From Pseudomonas sp. PDM15 (lineage in GTDB: Bacteria; Pseudomonadota; Gammaproteobacteria; Pseudomonadales; Pseudomonadaceae): a stretch of 64,000 nt of DNA. The position numbers and the translations under genes are program-made. Below the pieces are notes generated by a model. That model did not search any database. It was not told the DNA's origin and saw nothing but the letters and a program-made list of their open reading frames with translations. Of the stretch, positions 54,435 to 63,058 are shown one piece after another; position 1 is the first letter of the stretch; every line of letters starts with the position of its first letter. The stretch covers positions 62,001-126,000 of the forward strand of contig NZ_JACVAA010000003.1 in assembly GCF_014851565.1 (NCBI RefSeq). Reading direction: 5' to 3'.

Positions 54435-54538
54435 GCATTCTGTAACGACATCCCCGGCCTTTGGCTTAAAAAGCCAGTTACAAGGCCTGCCGGCTCGTCA
54501 AGAATCGCAGGGCTAGTTCGTTCTGGAGAACAATAACA

Positions 54539-55435
54539 ATGACAGCAAGTGCCTTGACCACCACCTTCCTCCCCATTGCCCTGGGCATCATAATGCTCGG
54601 CCTGGGGTTGTCGCTGACCCTGGCGGACTTCGCCCGGGTGGTGAAATTCCCCAAACCCGTGCTGATCGGCCTCGGCTGCCAGCTGCTCCTGTTGCCGCTG
54701 GTGTGCTTCCTGATCGCCAAGGGTTTTGGCCTGGCGCCGGCCCTGGCTGTCGGTCTGATGCTGCTGGCCGCCTCCCCCGGCGGCACCTCGGCCAACCTCT
54801 ACAGCCACCTGGCCCACGGTGACGTGGCGCTGAACGTGACGCTGACTGCGGTGAACTCGGTGGTGGCCATTCTGACCATGCCCTTCATCGTCAACCTGTC
54901 GCTGGCCTACTTCATGGAAGGCGACCAGGCCATTCCATTGCAGTTCGCCAAGGTGGTGCAGGTGTTCGCCATCGTCCTCGGCCCAGTGGCCATCGGCATG
55001 GTCATCCGCAAGCTGGCGCCGGGCTTCGCCAACGCCATGGAGAAGCCGGTGAAGATCATCTCCGCGCTGTTCCTGCTGCTGGTGATCGTGCTGGCCTTCG
55101 TCAAGGATTGGCAGACGGTGGTGGACTACGCCCCGGTGGTGGGCATGGCCGCACTGCTGTTCAACCTGATCAGCCTGGCCGTCGGTTATGGCGTGCCGCG
55201 CCTGATGAAGCTGCCGCGTCGGCAGGCAGTGGCCATCGGCATGGAGATCGGCATCCACAACGGCACCCTGGCCATCGCCCTGGCGCTGAGCCCGATGCTG
55301 CTGAACAACGCGACCATGGCGGTGCCGGCGGCGATCTACAGCTTCATCATGTTCTTCACCGCCGCCGCCTTCGGCTGGTGGGTCAACTTCGCCCACGGCA
55401 AGGAGCTGGCGGCCGAGGAAGTCCAGGCGGCCTGA
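54539..55435 (+). CDS. Bile acid:sodium symporter (BASS/ACR3-like) family transporter
   Basis: A 298-residue inner-membrane protein with about nine to ten helices. The BASS signature ASPGGTSANLYSHLA and the second crossing-loop motif EIGIHNGTLAIALA, which form the sodium and substrate site, are both present. The substrate is probably an organic anion; bile acid transport itself is not implied. Confidence 0.9.
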   Translation: MTASALTTTFLPIALGIIMLGLGLSLTLADFARVVKFPKPVLIGLGCQLLLLPLVCFLIAKGFGLAPALAVGLMLLAASPGGTSANLYSHLAHGDVALNVTLTAVNSVVAILTMPFIVNLSLAYFMEGDQAIPLQFAKVVQVFAIVLGPVAIGMVIRKLAPGFANAMEKPVKIISALFLLLVIVLAFVKDWQTVVDYAPVVGMAALLFNLISLAVGYGVPRLMKLPRRQAVAIGMEIGIHNGTLAIALALSPMLLNNATMAVPAAIYSFIMFFTAAAFGWWVNFAHGKELAAEEVQAA

Positions 55436-55450
55436 GCCTGTGAGGTTGTA

Positions 55451-55480
55451 ACAACGCCGCGCGATTGCGCGGCGTTGTCG
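55451..55480 (+). terminator. Symporter gene terminator
   Basis: A 12-bp perfect stem ACAACGCCGCGC / GCGCGGCGTTGT with a GATT loop, then CGTTT. Confidence 0.85.
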
Positions 55481-55485
55481 TTTCT

Positions 55486-55549
55486 GTAGGAGCGAGCTCT
55501 GCTCGCGAAGCGCTTGGGGACCCAATTCGCGAGCAGAGCTCGCTCCTAC
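55486..55549. repeat. REPIN-like long inverted repeat
   Basis: Two perfect 24-base arms (55486-55509 and 55526-55549, beginning GTAGGAGCGAGCTCTGCTCG) flank a 16-base loop. Sequences beginning GTAGGAGCGAG are the REP/REPIN family dispersed between genes in Pseudomonas chromosomes and moved by RAYT transposases. The element sits between convergent genes, the usual place. Confidence 0.85.
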
Positions 55550-55579
55550 GTTACAGCTCTGTGGCGCACGGGGCAGACA

Positions 55580-56782
55580 CTACTTCTTCCAGTTGAGGAT
55601 CAGCAGGGTGACGGCGCCGCCGACCAGGCCCCAGAAGGCCGAGCCGATACCCAGCAGGCTCATGCCCGAAGCGGTGATCATGAAGGTGATCAGCGCGGCG
55701 TCGCGCTCGGCCGGGGCGTTCATCGCCTGGGCCAGGCCATTGCCGATGGAGCCGAGCAGGGCCAGCGCGGCGATGGACAGGATCAGGGCACTGGGCAGGG
55801 TGGTGAACAGCGCGGCCAGGGTGGCGGCGAAGATCCCGGCGATGCCGCAGAACACCCCGTTCCACAGCGCTGCCGTGTAGCGCTTGCGCTTGTCCTCGTG
55901 GGCTTCGGCACCGGTGCAGATGGCCGCGCTGATGGCGGCCAGGTTGATGCCGTGGGAGCCGAACGGCGCCAGCAGCAGCGAGGCGATGCCGGTGGTGGCG
56001 ATCAGCGGCGAGGGCGGCACGTCATAGCCGTCGGCACGCAGCACGGCCAGGCCGGGGATGTTCTGCGAGGCCATGGCCACCACGAACAGCGGCAGGCCGA
56101 TGCTGATGGCTGCGCCCAGGGAGAAGCTTGGCGTGGTCCACACCGGCACCGCCACTTCCAGCTTGAGGTGGCTGAAATCCAGCATGCCCAGCGCCGCGGC
56201 CATCACGGCGCCGACCAGCAGCGCGGCGAGCACTGCATAGCGGGGCGCCAGGCGCTTGCCGAGCAGGAAGGTGAAGAACATCGCCAGCACCAGCGCGGTG
56301 CTGGTCTGCGTGGCGACGAAGATCTCGCTGCCGATGCGGAACAGAATGCCGGCCAGCAAGGCCGCTGCCAGCGAGCCGGGCAGGTAGCGCATGACTCGTT
56401 CGAAGGCGCCGGACAGGCCGACCAGGCTGAGCAGCAGGGCGCATACCACAAAGGCGCCGACCGCCTCCGGATAGCTCACGCCGGGCATGCTGGTGATCAG
56501 CAGGGCGGCACCCGGCGTCGACCAAGCCACCACGACGGGCGTGCGATAGCGCAGCGACAGGGCGATGGTGCAGATGGCCATGCCGATCGACAGCGCCCAC
56601 AACCAGGAGGAAATCTGCGCGGCGCTGAGCCCGGCGGCCTGGCCGGCCTGGAACATCAGCACCAGCGAGCTGGTGTAGCCGGTGAGGGCCGAGACGAAGC
56701 CGGCCACCACGGCCGAGGGCGCGGAGTCGGCGAGGGGGCGCAGACGACGCGAGGTATCCATGGCTTCCGTGACGTTGCTCAT
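55580..56782 (-). CDS. BenE family benzoate/organic-anion membrane transporter
   Basis: A 400-residue inner-membrane protein with about twelve helices, of the benzoate:H+ symporter (BenE) family. Conserved segments are SSLVLMFQAGQAAGLS, WSTPGAALL and APFGSHGINLAAISAAICTG. The start ATG overlaps the stop of the LysE gene by one base (TGATG), so both are one operon. No benzoate catabolic gene is adjacent, so the substrate is open. Confidence 0.9.
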   Translation of the reverse strand: MSNVTEAMDTSRRLRPLADSAPSAVVAGFVSALTGYTSSLVLMFQAGQAAGLSAAQISSWLWALSIGMAICTIALSLRYRTPVVVAWSTPGAALLITSMPGVSYPEAVGAFVVCALLLSLVGLSGAFERVMRYLPGSLAAALLAGILFRIGSEIFVATQTSTALVLAMFFTFLLGKRLAPRYAVLAALLVGAVMAAALGMLDFSHLKLEVAVPVWTTPSFSLGAAISIGLPLFVVAMASQNIPGLAVLRADGYDVPPSPLIATTGIASLLLAPFGSHGINLAAISAAICTGAEAHEDKRKRYTAALWNGVFCGIAGIFAATLAALFTTLPSALILSIAALALLGSIGNGLAQAMNAPAERDAALITFMITASGMSLLGIGSAFWGLVGGAVTLLILNWKK

Positions 56783-57396
56783 CAGAAGGTTCCCTTGACG
56801 TCGATCAGGATAGGGTAGAGCGAGGCCACCAGCAGCAGGGCCATGCCGATGTTGAAGGCGCGCAGCACGCGCGGCTTGTCCAGCCAACGGCGCAGCAGGC
56901 TGCCGGCGACCGTCCACAGGCCCACGCTGGGGCAATTGACCAGGGCGAACAGCGCGGCGATCAGCAGCACGTTGAGCAGGAAGCCGTCCTGCGGGGTGTA
57001 GGTGGTGATGGCGCCGATGGCCATGATCCAGGCTTTGGGGTTCACACACTGGAAGGCGGCGGCCTGGAGGAAGGTGAACGGCTTGCCGGCGGCCTTGCCG
57101 CTCGCATCCGGCGCGCTGGAACCGGCGATCTTCCAGGCCAGGTACAGCAGGTAAGCAGCGCCGGCGTAGCGCAGCGCGGCGTACAGCGGCGGAAACTGTT
57201 CGAACAGTTGGCCGAGACCCAGGCCCACGGCCGCCACCAGCACCATGAAGCCAAGGCTGATGCCGAGCATGTGCGGCACGCTGCGGCGCACGCCGAAATT
57301 CACCCCCGAGGCGAGCAGCATCATGTTGTTGGGGCCGGGTGTCACCGAGGTGACGAAGGCGAAGAGGACGAAGGCGATCAGCAGTTCCGGGGTCAT
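56782..57396 (-). CDS. LysE/RhtB family exporter
   Basis: A 204-residue inner-membrane protein with six helices. The family opening TPELLIAFVLFAFVTSVTPGPNNMMLLASG has the conserved PGPNN, and later LYLAWKIAGS and QCVNPKAWI. LysE/RhtB proteins export amino acids or homoserine lactones. It is upstream of and coupled to the BenE gene. Confidence 0.92.
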   Translation of the reverse strand: MTPELLIAFVLFAFVTSVTPGPNNMMLLASGVNFGVRRSVPHMLGISLGFMVLVAAVGLGLGQLFEQFPPLYAALRYAGAAYLLYLAWKIAGSSAPDASGKAAGKPFTFLQAAAFQCVNPKAWIMAIGAITTYTPQDGFLLNVLLIAALFALVNCPSVGLWTVAGSLLRRWLDKPRVLRAFNIGMALLLVASLYPILIDVKGTF

Positions 57397-57532
57397 GGCG
57401 GTTCTCCGTGGATGCTGGCAGCCTATGCGCAGCCCACCCGGGCGTCGCGATACAGCGGCACCGACAATCGCCGGTACAGTTTTGAATGGCTGTTCGGGCG
57501 AAGGAGACTGTTCCATTACTAAGGAAATTGCC

Positions 57533-58156
57533 ATGGACCCGAACAATCCCTATGCGGCGCCGCAGGTGGCGCTGGTCGATGCCCAAGCGCCACAGCAGCT
57601 TTCGGGCTGGAGCCCCGGCCAGCTGCGGGTACTCGGTTGGCTCAACCTGGTCTATCTGGTTGCCACCCTGGTGGTGGTCGGCCTGGCCTTCGTCGAGAGC
57701 CTGGTGACGCTGGGGGACTGGCTGAGCGTGGCGGCGACCCTGCTCGGCGCCTACCTGGTGTTGCGCCTCAAGGCCTTCCTGGTGGCGCGCTTCGCTGCGC
57801 GCGGTCTGGACTGGCCGGTGTGGCTGAGCGTGGTGCTCAGTGTGGCGCTGGAGCTGGCGCAGCTGTACTGGGGTGACCCCGCGCTGGCGGAGTTCGGCGT
57901 GCCCTCGTTCATCTACTTCGGCGGCCTGGCAGTGCTCGGCCTGGTCATCCTGTGGCTGGGTATCGTGCTGCTCAAGGTGGAGAACGCTTATCCCTCGTTG
58001 CGCACTCTGGCCTGGCTCAACGTGGCCAGCGGTGTGCTGGTGGCCTCGGTGATTCTGCTGGTGATCGGCATATTGCCGATGCTGGCAGCCATGGTCGTTT
58101 CGGCGCTGGTGTTCTTCCAGGGCGCCAAGGAGCTCGAAGGCAGCCAGGCGGCCTGA
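57533..58156 (+). CDS. Polytopic membrane protein of unknown function
   Basis: A 207-residue protein whose short N-terminus MDPNNPYAAPQ is Pro/Asn-rich, a pattern common to a loose class of bacterial membrane proteins. Five to six hydrophobic segments follow. There are no catalytic motifs. It is convergent with the MarR gene and directly abuts it at its end. Confidence 0.8.
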   Translation: MDPNNPYAAPQVALVDAQAPQQLSGWSPGQLRVLGWLNLVYLVATLVVVGLAFVESLVTLGDWLSVAATLLGAYLVLRLKAFLVARFAARGLDWPVWLSVVLSVALELAQLYWGDPALAEFGVPSFIYFGGLAVLGLVILWLGIVLLKVENAYPSLRTLAWLNVASGVLVASVILLVIGILPMLAAMVVSALVFFQGAKELEGSQAA

Positions 58157-58609
58157 TCAGTCCTCGCCGCCCGCCTGGCGAGCCTTGCCCAGGGCCTGGT
58201 TGATCGCCAGCCAGGCCTGCACGGCCGGCTCGCCGGCTTCCTTGAATACCTTCGCCAGCAGCCGCGACTGCTCGTGGCGCAGCGCCTGCTCCAGCTTGGC
58301 GCCCTCGACGGTAAGGCCGAGCTGGCGTTTGCGCTTGTCGTCGCTTGCGGCCACGCTCTCCACCATCGACATTTCCTGCAGCTGCCGCAGCGGCGTGTTC
58401 AGCGCCTGCTTGGTCACGCCCAGGTAGCCGAGCAGCTCTTTCACGCTCAGGCCGGGGTGGCGGGCGATGAAGAACAGGATGCGGTGGTGCACGCGGGACA
58501 GGCCGCGGCGCGCGAGCATCTCGTCGGGCTTGGCGGTGAAGGCCTGGTAGCCGAAGAAGAAGGCTTCCATGGCGGCTTGCTGGGAACTCGGCTTTTTCAG
58601 GTCAAGCAT
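58157..58609 (-). CDS. MarR family transcriptional regulator
   Basis: A 150-residue winged-helix regulator: HHRILFFIARHPGLSVKELLGYLGVTKQALNTPLRQL is the recognition unit, followed by the wing and LTVEGAKLEQAL. It is divergent from the aminotransferase gene across 82 bases that hold two GTCAA-N5-TTGAC sites, one overlapping its own start codon. Autoregulation and control of the aminotransferase-GST operon are therefore likely. Confidence 0.9.
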   Translation of the reverse strand: MLDLKKPSSQQAAMEAFFFGYQAFTAKPDEMLARRGLSRVHHRILFFIARHPGLSVKELLGYLGVTKQALNTPLRQLQEMSMVESVAASDDKRKRQLGLTVEGAKLEQALRHEQSRLLAKVFKEAGEPAVQAWLAINQALGKARQAGGED

Positions 58610-58615
58610 ATTGAC
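58601..58615. promoter_or_regulatory. Operator O1 for MarR regulator
   Basis: GTCAAGCATATTGAC is a dyad with 5-bp half sites and a 5-base centre. It overlaps the marR start codon. Confidence 0.7.
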
Positions 58616-58641
58616 GTATCCGTCCTGGCCGTCGTAGTTTC

Positions 58642-58658
58642 GGTCAAACAGTTTGACC
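58642..58658. promoter_or_regulatory. Operator O2 for MarR regulator
   Basis: GGTCAAACAGTTTGACC is a perfect 8-bp palindrome around one base that contains the same GTCAA-N5-TTGAC core. Its centre is 42 bases, about four helical turns, from O1. Confidence 0.78.
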
Positions 58659-58691
58659 CAATTTATCCTGCCTGTGCTACCGGTGACTCCC

Positions 58692-59870
58692 ATGGCCTTC
58701 TCCGAACGCGTTGCCCGCCTGAAAAGCTCCCTGATTCGTGAAATCCTCGCTGCGGCGCAACGTCCGGAAGTGATGTCCTTCGCCGGTGGCCTGCCGGCCG
58801 AACCGATGCTGCCGAAGGTGGACTGGAGCGAGATGCCGACCTCCATCGGCCAGTACGGCATGAGCGAGGGCGAGCCGGCGCTGCGCGAGGCCATCGCCGC
58901 CGAGGCCAACAAGCTGGGGGTGAAGTGCGACGCCAGCCAGGTGTTGATCGTCTGCGGCTCGCAGCAGACCCTGGACCTGGCCAGCAAGCTGTTCATCGAT
59001 CCGGGTACGGAAATTCTCGTTGAGGCGCCGACCTACCTGGCCGCGCTGCAGTCTTTCCAGCTGTTCGGCGCCGACTGCATCACCGTGCCGCAAGAAGCTG
59101 ATGGCCCGGAACTGGAGGCCCTGCGCGAGCGCCTGCAACAGCACAAGCCGGCCTTCGCCTACCTGATTCCGACTTTCCAGAACCCGTCCGCCGTACGCTA
59201 CAGCGAGGCCAAGCGCGACGCCGTGGCGGCGCTGCTCGACGAGTTCAACGTCACCCTGATCGAAGACGAGCCTTATCGTGAGCTGGTGTTCGATGCCGGC
59301 AGTGCCACGCCCATCGTCAGCCGCCTGCAGCGCACCAGCTGGATCTACACCGGCACAGTGTCCAAGACCCTGCTGCCGGGCCTGCGCGTCGGTTTCCTGA
59401 TCGCCAGTCCGGACCTGTTCCCGCATCTGCTGCGTCTGAAGCAGGCCGCCGACCTGCACACCAACCGCATCGGCCAGTGGCAGGCGCTGCAGTGGATCGG
59501 TACCGACAAGTACCAGTCCCACCTGGCCGAGCTGCGCGATTTCTACCGCGTACGCCGCGACGCCATGCAGGTGGCGCTGGAGGAGCATTTCGGTGATCTG
59601 GCCACCTGGCAGGTGCCGCAGGGTGGCCTGTTCTTCTGGCTGACCCTGAACAACAAGCTGGATACCCGCACGCTGCTGCAACCGGCAATGGCGCAGAACG
59701 TGGCGTTCATGCCGGGCGAGCCATTCTTCACCGAGCCGGACGCCAACCCCGGCCATCTGCGACTCAACTTCAGCCATGTACCGCCGGAAAAGCTGGGCGA
59801 AGGCCTGCGCCGTCTGGCGACCGTTGTCCGCGAAGCGCAAGGCGCTCTCGAAGCTCAGGGAGGTCAGTAG
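58692..59870 (+). CDS. PLP-dependent aminotransferase (class I/II)
   Basis: A 392-residue fold-type I aminotransferase of the 2-aminoadipate/MocR-domain type. The PLP lysine is K225 in TGTVSKTLLPGLRVGF. FAGGLPAEPMLP at the N-terminus, IPTFQNPSA and EDEPYRELVF are family blocks. The start at 58692 (MAFSERVARLKSS) is chosen by family N-terminus. It lies two bases before the GST gene, i.e. an operon divergent from the MarR gene. Confidence 0.92.
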   Translation: MAFSERVARLKSSLIREILAAAQRPEVMSFAGGLPAEPMLPKVDWSEMPTSIGQYGMSEGEPALREAIAAEANKLGVKCDASQVLIVCGSQQTLDLASKLFIDPGTEILVEAPTYLAALQSFQLFGADCITVPQEADGPELEALRERLQQHKPAFAYLIPTFQNPSAVRYSEAKRDAVAALLDEFNVTLIEDEPYRELVFDAGSATPIVSRLQRTSWIYTGTVSKTLLPGLRVGFLIASPDLFPHLLRLKQAADLHTNRIGQWQALQWIGTDKYQSHLAELRDFYRVRRDAMQVALEEHFGDLATWQVPQGGLFFWLTLNNKLDTRTLLQPAMAQNVAFMPGEPFFTEPDANPGHLRLNFSHVPPEKLGEGLRRLATVVREAQGALEAQGGQ

Positions 59871-59872
59871 TC

Positions 59873-60475
59873 ATGCTCAAGGTCTATGGCGATTACCGTT
59901 CCGGCAACTGCTACAAGGTCAAGCTGATGCTCAATCTGCTCGGCCACCAGTATCAGTGGCTGCCGATCGACATCCTCAAGGGCGAGACCCAGACCGCGGA
60001 ATTCCTGTCCAAGAATCCCAACGGCAAGATTCCGGTACTGGAACTGGAGGATGGCACCTTCCTCTGGGAGTCCAACGCCATCCTCAACTTCCTGGCCGAT
60101 GGTAGCGCGTTCATCCCCACGGAGCCGCGCCTGCGCACGCAGATGCTGCAGTGGCAGTTCTTCGAGCAGTACAGCCACGAGCCCTATGTGGCGGTGGCGC
60201 GCTTCATCCAGCTCTACCAAGGCCTGCCGGAGGCGCGCCGCGCCGAGTACGAAGAGTGCCACGTGCGCGGCCACAAGGCCTTCAAGGTGATGGAACAACA
60301 GCTGCAGCGCACGCCGTATCTGGTGGGCGAGCAGTACACCCTGGCCGACATCGCCCTGTACGCCTACACCCACGTGGCGGACGAGGGCGGCTTCGACCTG
60401 TCTGCCTACCCGGCGATCAATGCTTGGCTCGATCGCGTGGCCAGCCATCCGCAGCATGTGAGCATGTTCGGCTGA
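59873..60475 (+). CDS. Glutathione S-transferase family protein
   Basis: A 200-residue GST. The thioredoxin-like N-domain has YRSGNCYKVKLMLNLLG and the glutathione-binding NPNGKIPVLELEDGTFLWESNAIL. The all-helical C-domain has YTLADIALYAYTHVAD. It is cotranscribed with the aminotransferase and presumably under MarR control, suggesting a detoxification function. Confidence 0.94.
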   Translation: MLKVYGDYRSGNCYKVKLMLNLLGHQYQWLPIDILKGETQTAEFLSKNPNGKIPVLELEDGTFLWESNAILNFLADGSAFIPTEPRLRTQMLQWQFFEQYSHEPYVAVARFIQLYQGLPEARRAEYEECHVRGHKAFKVMEQQLQRTPYLVGEQYTLADIALYAYTHVADEGGFDLSAYPAINAWLDRVASHPQHVSMFG

Positions 60476-60517
60476 CGAGCGAGTGAGGGGTGGGCAGCAA
60501 CTGCCCGTCCCGAGCCA

Positions 60518-60889
60518 TCACTGGGCGGCGAAGCGTTCGTTCAGGTAGGCGCCGATGGCCTTGGACTCATACAGCCAGCGCACTTCGCCCGACTCCTCGA
60601 TACGCAGGCAGGGCACCTGCACCTTGCCACCCTGTTCCAGCAGCTCCTGACGGCGCACCGCGTCGTTCTTCGCGTCGCGCAGCACCACCGGCACGTTCAG
60701 TCGGTGCAGGGTGCGGCGGGTTTTCACGCAGAACGGGCAGGCGTGGAACTGGTACAGCGCCAGGCCGGCGGCTGCGTTCTCGACCTGGGCCTGTTCCTGC
60801 GGGCTGCGCTTGAGCTTGCGCGGGCGGGTGATGAAGTCGAGAAAGATGATGATCTGGCCGAGGCCGATCCGCAGTGCCTTGATAAGCAT
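60518..60889 (-). CDS. Glutaredoxin-like protein with N-terminal hydrophobic helix
   Basis: A 123-residue glutaredoxin/GST-N domain protein. The first ~20 residues are hydrophobic (IKALRIGLGQIIIFLDFI), probably an anchor. The redox motif CPFC is at 51-54 and the glutathione-binding region VPCLRIEESG and SKAIGAYL follow. Convergent with the GST gene. Confidence 0.9.
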   Translation of the reverse strand: MLIKALRIGLGQIIIFLDFITRPRKLKRSPQEQAQVENAAAGLALYQFHACPFCVKTRRTLHRLNVPVVLRDAKNDAVRRQELLEQGGKVQVPCLRIEESGEVRWLYESKAIGAYLNERFAAQ

Positions 60890-61057
60890 CGCCGGTCATT
60901 CCTGGTAGTGGATAAAAGGGGCGGCAGGGTACCCGAGTTGCTCGGCCTTGGCAGCGCCGGATATCGCTTCGCCGGTGTTTTTCTCCGCTAGTGCTGGCGA
61001 GCGGGGTGGCGGCGAACTAGCTTGCAGTCCTGTCCAAATCGCACGGGAGTGCCAGCC

Positions 61058-61405
61058 ATGAGTCACCAGGGGAGTTGCCACTGCGGCAAGATCAGTTTCA
61101 GCGTGAGCGGCGAGATCGACAGCCTGACCGAGTGCAACTGCTCGCTGTGCAGCAAGCGTGGCGGGCTGCTGTGGTTCGTTGGTCGCGACCAACTGCAGCT
61201 GAAGTCGCCGCAGGGCGAGCTGCCGACCTATCGCTTCAACACGCGCAAGATCGCCCATCACTTCTGCGATGTTTGCGGCTGCTCGCCGTTCAGCGAGGCG
61301 CCGGGACCGGATGGGCGTCTGATGGCGGCGGTCAATGCGCGCTGCCTGGACGATGTCGATCTGTCGCCGTTCAAGATCGTGCCGTGGAATGGGCGTGATC
61401 ACTGA
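61058..61405 (+). CDS. GFA family (glutathione-dependent formaldehyde-activating-like) protein
   Basis: A 115-residue zinc protein of the GFA/CENP-V fold. The cysteine ligands are arranged as GSCHCGKISF, CNCSLCSKRG and FCDVCGC, the typical two-zinc pattern. The start at 61058 follows TGCCAGCC with weak ribosome-binding similarity. Biochemical function of most family members is not established. Confidence 0.9.
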   Translation: MSHQGSCHCGKISFSVSGEIDSLTECNCSLCSKRGGLLWFVGRDQLQLKSPQGELPTYRFNTRKIAHHFCDVCGCSPFSEAPGPDGRLMAAVNARCLDDVDLSPFKIVPWNGRDH

Positions 61406-61410
61406 TGCAT

Positions 61411-61435
61411 GAAAAAGCCGGCGCAAGGCCGGCTT
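61411..61435 (-). terminator. folE terminator
   Basis: On the minus strand an 8-bp stem AAGCCGGC / GCCGGCTT is followed by five T, 19 bases after the folE stop. Confidence 0.82.
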
Positions 61436-61453
61436 CGTTCACTGCGACGTCGC

Positions 61454-62002
61454 TCAGCTCTTGATCAGGCTGAGGAACTCGCTGCGGGTGGCGGCGTTCT
61501 CGCGGAACTCGCCGAGCATCACCGAGGTGACCATGGAGGAGTTCTGCTTCTCCACGCCGCGCATCATCATGCACATGTGCTGCGCCTCGATCACCACGGC
61601 AACGCCCAGGGCGCCGGTGACCTGCTGGATGGCCTCGGCGATCTGCCGGCTGAGATTTTCCTGGATCTGCAGGCGGCGGGCGTACATGTCGACGATGCGC
61701 GCCACCTTGGACAGGCCCAGCACCTTGCCGCTGGGGATGTAGGCCACGTGGGCCTTGCCGATGAAGGGCAGCAGGTGGTGTTCGCACAGCGAATACAGCT
61801 CGATGTTCTTCACCAGCACCATTTCGCTGTTGTCGGAGCTGAACAGGGCGCCGTTGGTGACTTCCTCGAGGGTCTGCTCATAGCCACGGCAGAGGTACTG
61901 CATGGCTTTGGCGGCGCGCTTCGGGGTGTCGAGCAGGCCTTCACGGGATACGTCCTCGCCGAGTTGGCCGAGAATCGCGGTGTAGTGCTGTTCCAGGGAC
62001 AT
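61454..62002 (-). CDS. folE: GTP cyclohydrolase I
   Basis: A 182-residue enzyme that converts GTP to 7,8-dihydroneopterin triphosphate, the first step of folate synthesis. Zinc and active-site motifs are [18 protein letters not shown] and [34 protein letters not shown] is the conserved helix. AAGA and GGAAGAC precede the ATG. Confidence 0.97.
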   Translation of the reverse strand: MSLEQHYTAILGQLGEDVSREGLLDTPKRAAKAMQYLCRGYEQTLEEVTNGALFSSDNSEMVLVKNIELYSLCEHHLLPFIGKAHVAYIPSGKVLGLSKVARIVDMYARRLQIQENLSRQIAEAIQQVTGALGVAVVIEAQHMCMMMRGVEKQNSSMVTSVMLGEFRENAATRSEFLSLIKS

Positions 62003-62087
62003 GGGTCTTCCTGTGGGTGGTAATGCTCAGGGGCGCAGGGTAGGGCGGAGCAGGGGCGCTGGCAAGGGCGGAGTGCGCCACATGGGG

Positions 62088-62429
62088 CTACTTTTCCGGC
62101 CGTGCGGGTAGCTGCGCGGCCCAGCTTTCGGCCCATACCGCCAGCGGCAGGCAGCGCTGCACCAGCTCCAGCCCCAAGGTGGAAAGCTGGTAGCCGCGCT
62201 CGCCGTTTTCCAACAGCTGGGCTTCGCGCAGCTCGCCCAGGCGGGTGTTCAGCACCGACGGCGATACGCCTTCACAACGCGCTTGCAGCTCGCGAAAGCT
62301 GGCTGGCGCCTGGTGCAGCTCCCACAGCACGCGCAGGGTCCAGCGCCGGCCGATCAGGTCGAGCAGCGCCATGATCGGCTTGCCGCTGGATGAACCGCGG
62401 ACAGGATCACCGGGTTGGGGAAAGCTCAT
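62088..62429 (-). CDS. HxlR family transcriptional regulator
   Basis: A 113-residue winged-helix regulator: IGRRWTLRVLWELHQAPASFRELQARCEGVSPSVLNTRLGELRE is the HxlR core, with wing NGERGYQLSTLG. It lacks the usual N-terminal Cys. It is divergent from a carboxymuconolactone decarboxylase family gene across 80 bases with a spaced inverted repeat, which it probably controls. Confidence 0.92.
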   Translation of the reverse strand: MSFPQPGDPVRGSSSGKPIMALLDLIGRRWTLRVLWELHQAPASFRELQARCEGVSPSVLNTRLGELREAQLLENGERGYQLSTLGLELVQRCLPLAVWAESWAAQLPARPEK

Positions 62430-62451
62430 GCAAACTCCTTGCTTCTTTTTT

Positions 62452-62492
62452 AGTAGCAGTGATAGGTTTCGCTTGCTACTTATTTCGTAGCA
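62452..62492. promoter_or_regulatory. Candidate HxlR operator
   Basis: AGTAGCA (62452-62458) and TGCTACT (62474-62480) form an inverted repeat with centres 22 bases apart. A third GTAGCA lies at 62487-62492. All lie between the divergent regulator and target genes. Confidence 0.6.
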
Positions 62493-62509
62493 TGACAGGA
62501 GTCCACTCT

Positions 62510-63058
62510 ATGAACCAGCCTCGCGTACAACCCCTGAACCCTCCCTACAGCGCCGACATCCAGGCGGCCTTCGACCGGGTCATGCCTCCCGGCATGCCGC
62601 CGCTCAAGCTGTTCCGCAGCATGGCCCACAACCCACGCGTGCTGCAGCGCATGCTCGCCGGCGGTTTGCTGGACCACGGCAGCATCGAGCTGCGCGAGCG
62701 CGAACTGCTGATCCTGCGGGCCACCGCGCTGTGCGGGGCGGAATACGAGTGGGGTGTGCATGTGGCGGCCTTTGCAGGCAAGGCCGGTTTCAGCGCCCAA
62801 CAGATCGCCGATACCTGCAGTGGACGGATCGATCCGACCCTGTGGAGCCAGGCGGACCAGACCCTGCTGGAGCTGGCGGACAGCCTGCATGCCAGCTCCA
62901 CCGTCGGCGAGGGGCTGTGGCAGCGGCTGGGCACGCACTTTAGCGACGAACAACTGATCGAATGCCTGCTGCTGGTCGGCTTCTACCACGCGGTGTCCTT
63001 CGTGGTGAACGGTCTGCGGGTGGAGCTGGAGGATTACGCGCCGCGCTTCACTGCCTAG
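62510..63058 (+). CDS. Carboxymuconolactone decarboxylase (AhpD-like) family protein
   Basis: A 182-residue all-helical protein of the CMD/AhpD superfamily: LRERELLILRATALCGAEYEWGVHVAAFAGKAGF. The usual CxxC is replaced by EYEWGVH, as in the non-redox branch. AGGAG nine bases before the ATG at 62510 supports this start over 62492. Its last four bases overlap the end of the convergent smr gene. Confidence 0.9.
   Translation: MNQPRVQPLNPPYSADIQAAFDRVMPPGMPPLKLFRSMAHNPRVLQRMLAGGLLDHGSIELRERELLILRATALCGAEYEWGVHVAAFAGKAGFSAQQIADTCSGRIDPTLWSQADQTLLELADSLHASSTVGEGLWQRLGTHFSDEQLIECLLLVGFYHAVSFVVNGLRVELEDYAPRFTA

Noticed and set aside
55580..57586. 668-residue minus-strand protein joining LysE and BenE regions
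   Set aside because: The N-terminal part is an out-of-frame shadow of the LysE gene. The BenE start at 56782 overlaps the LysE stop by one base.
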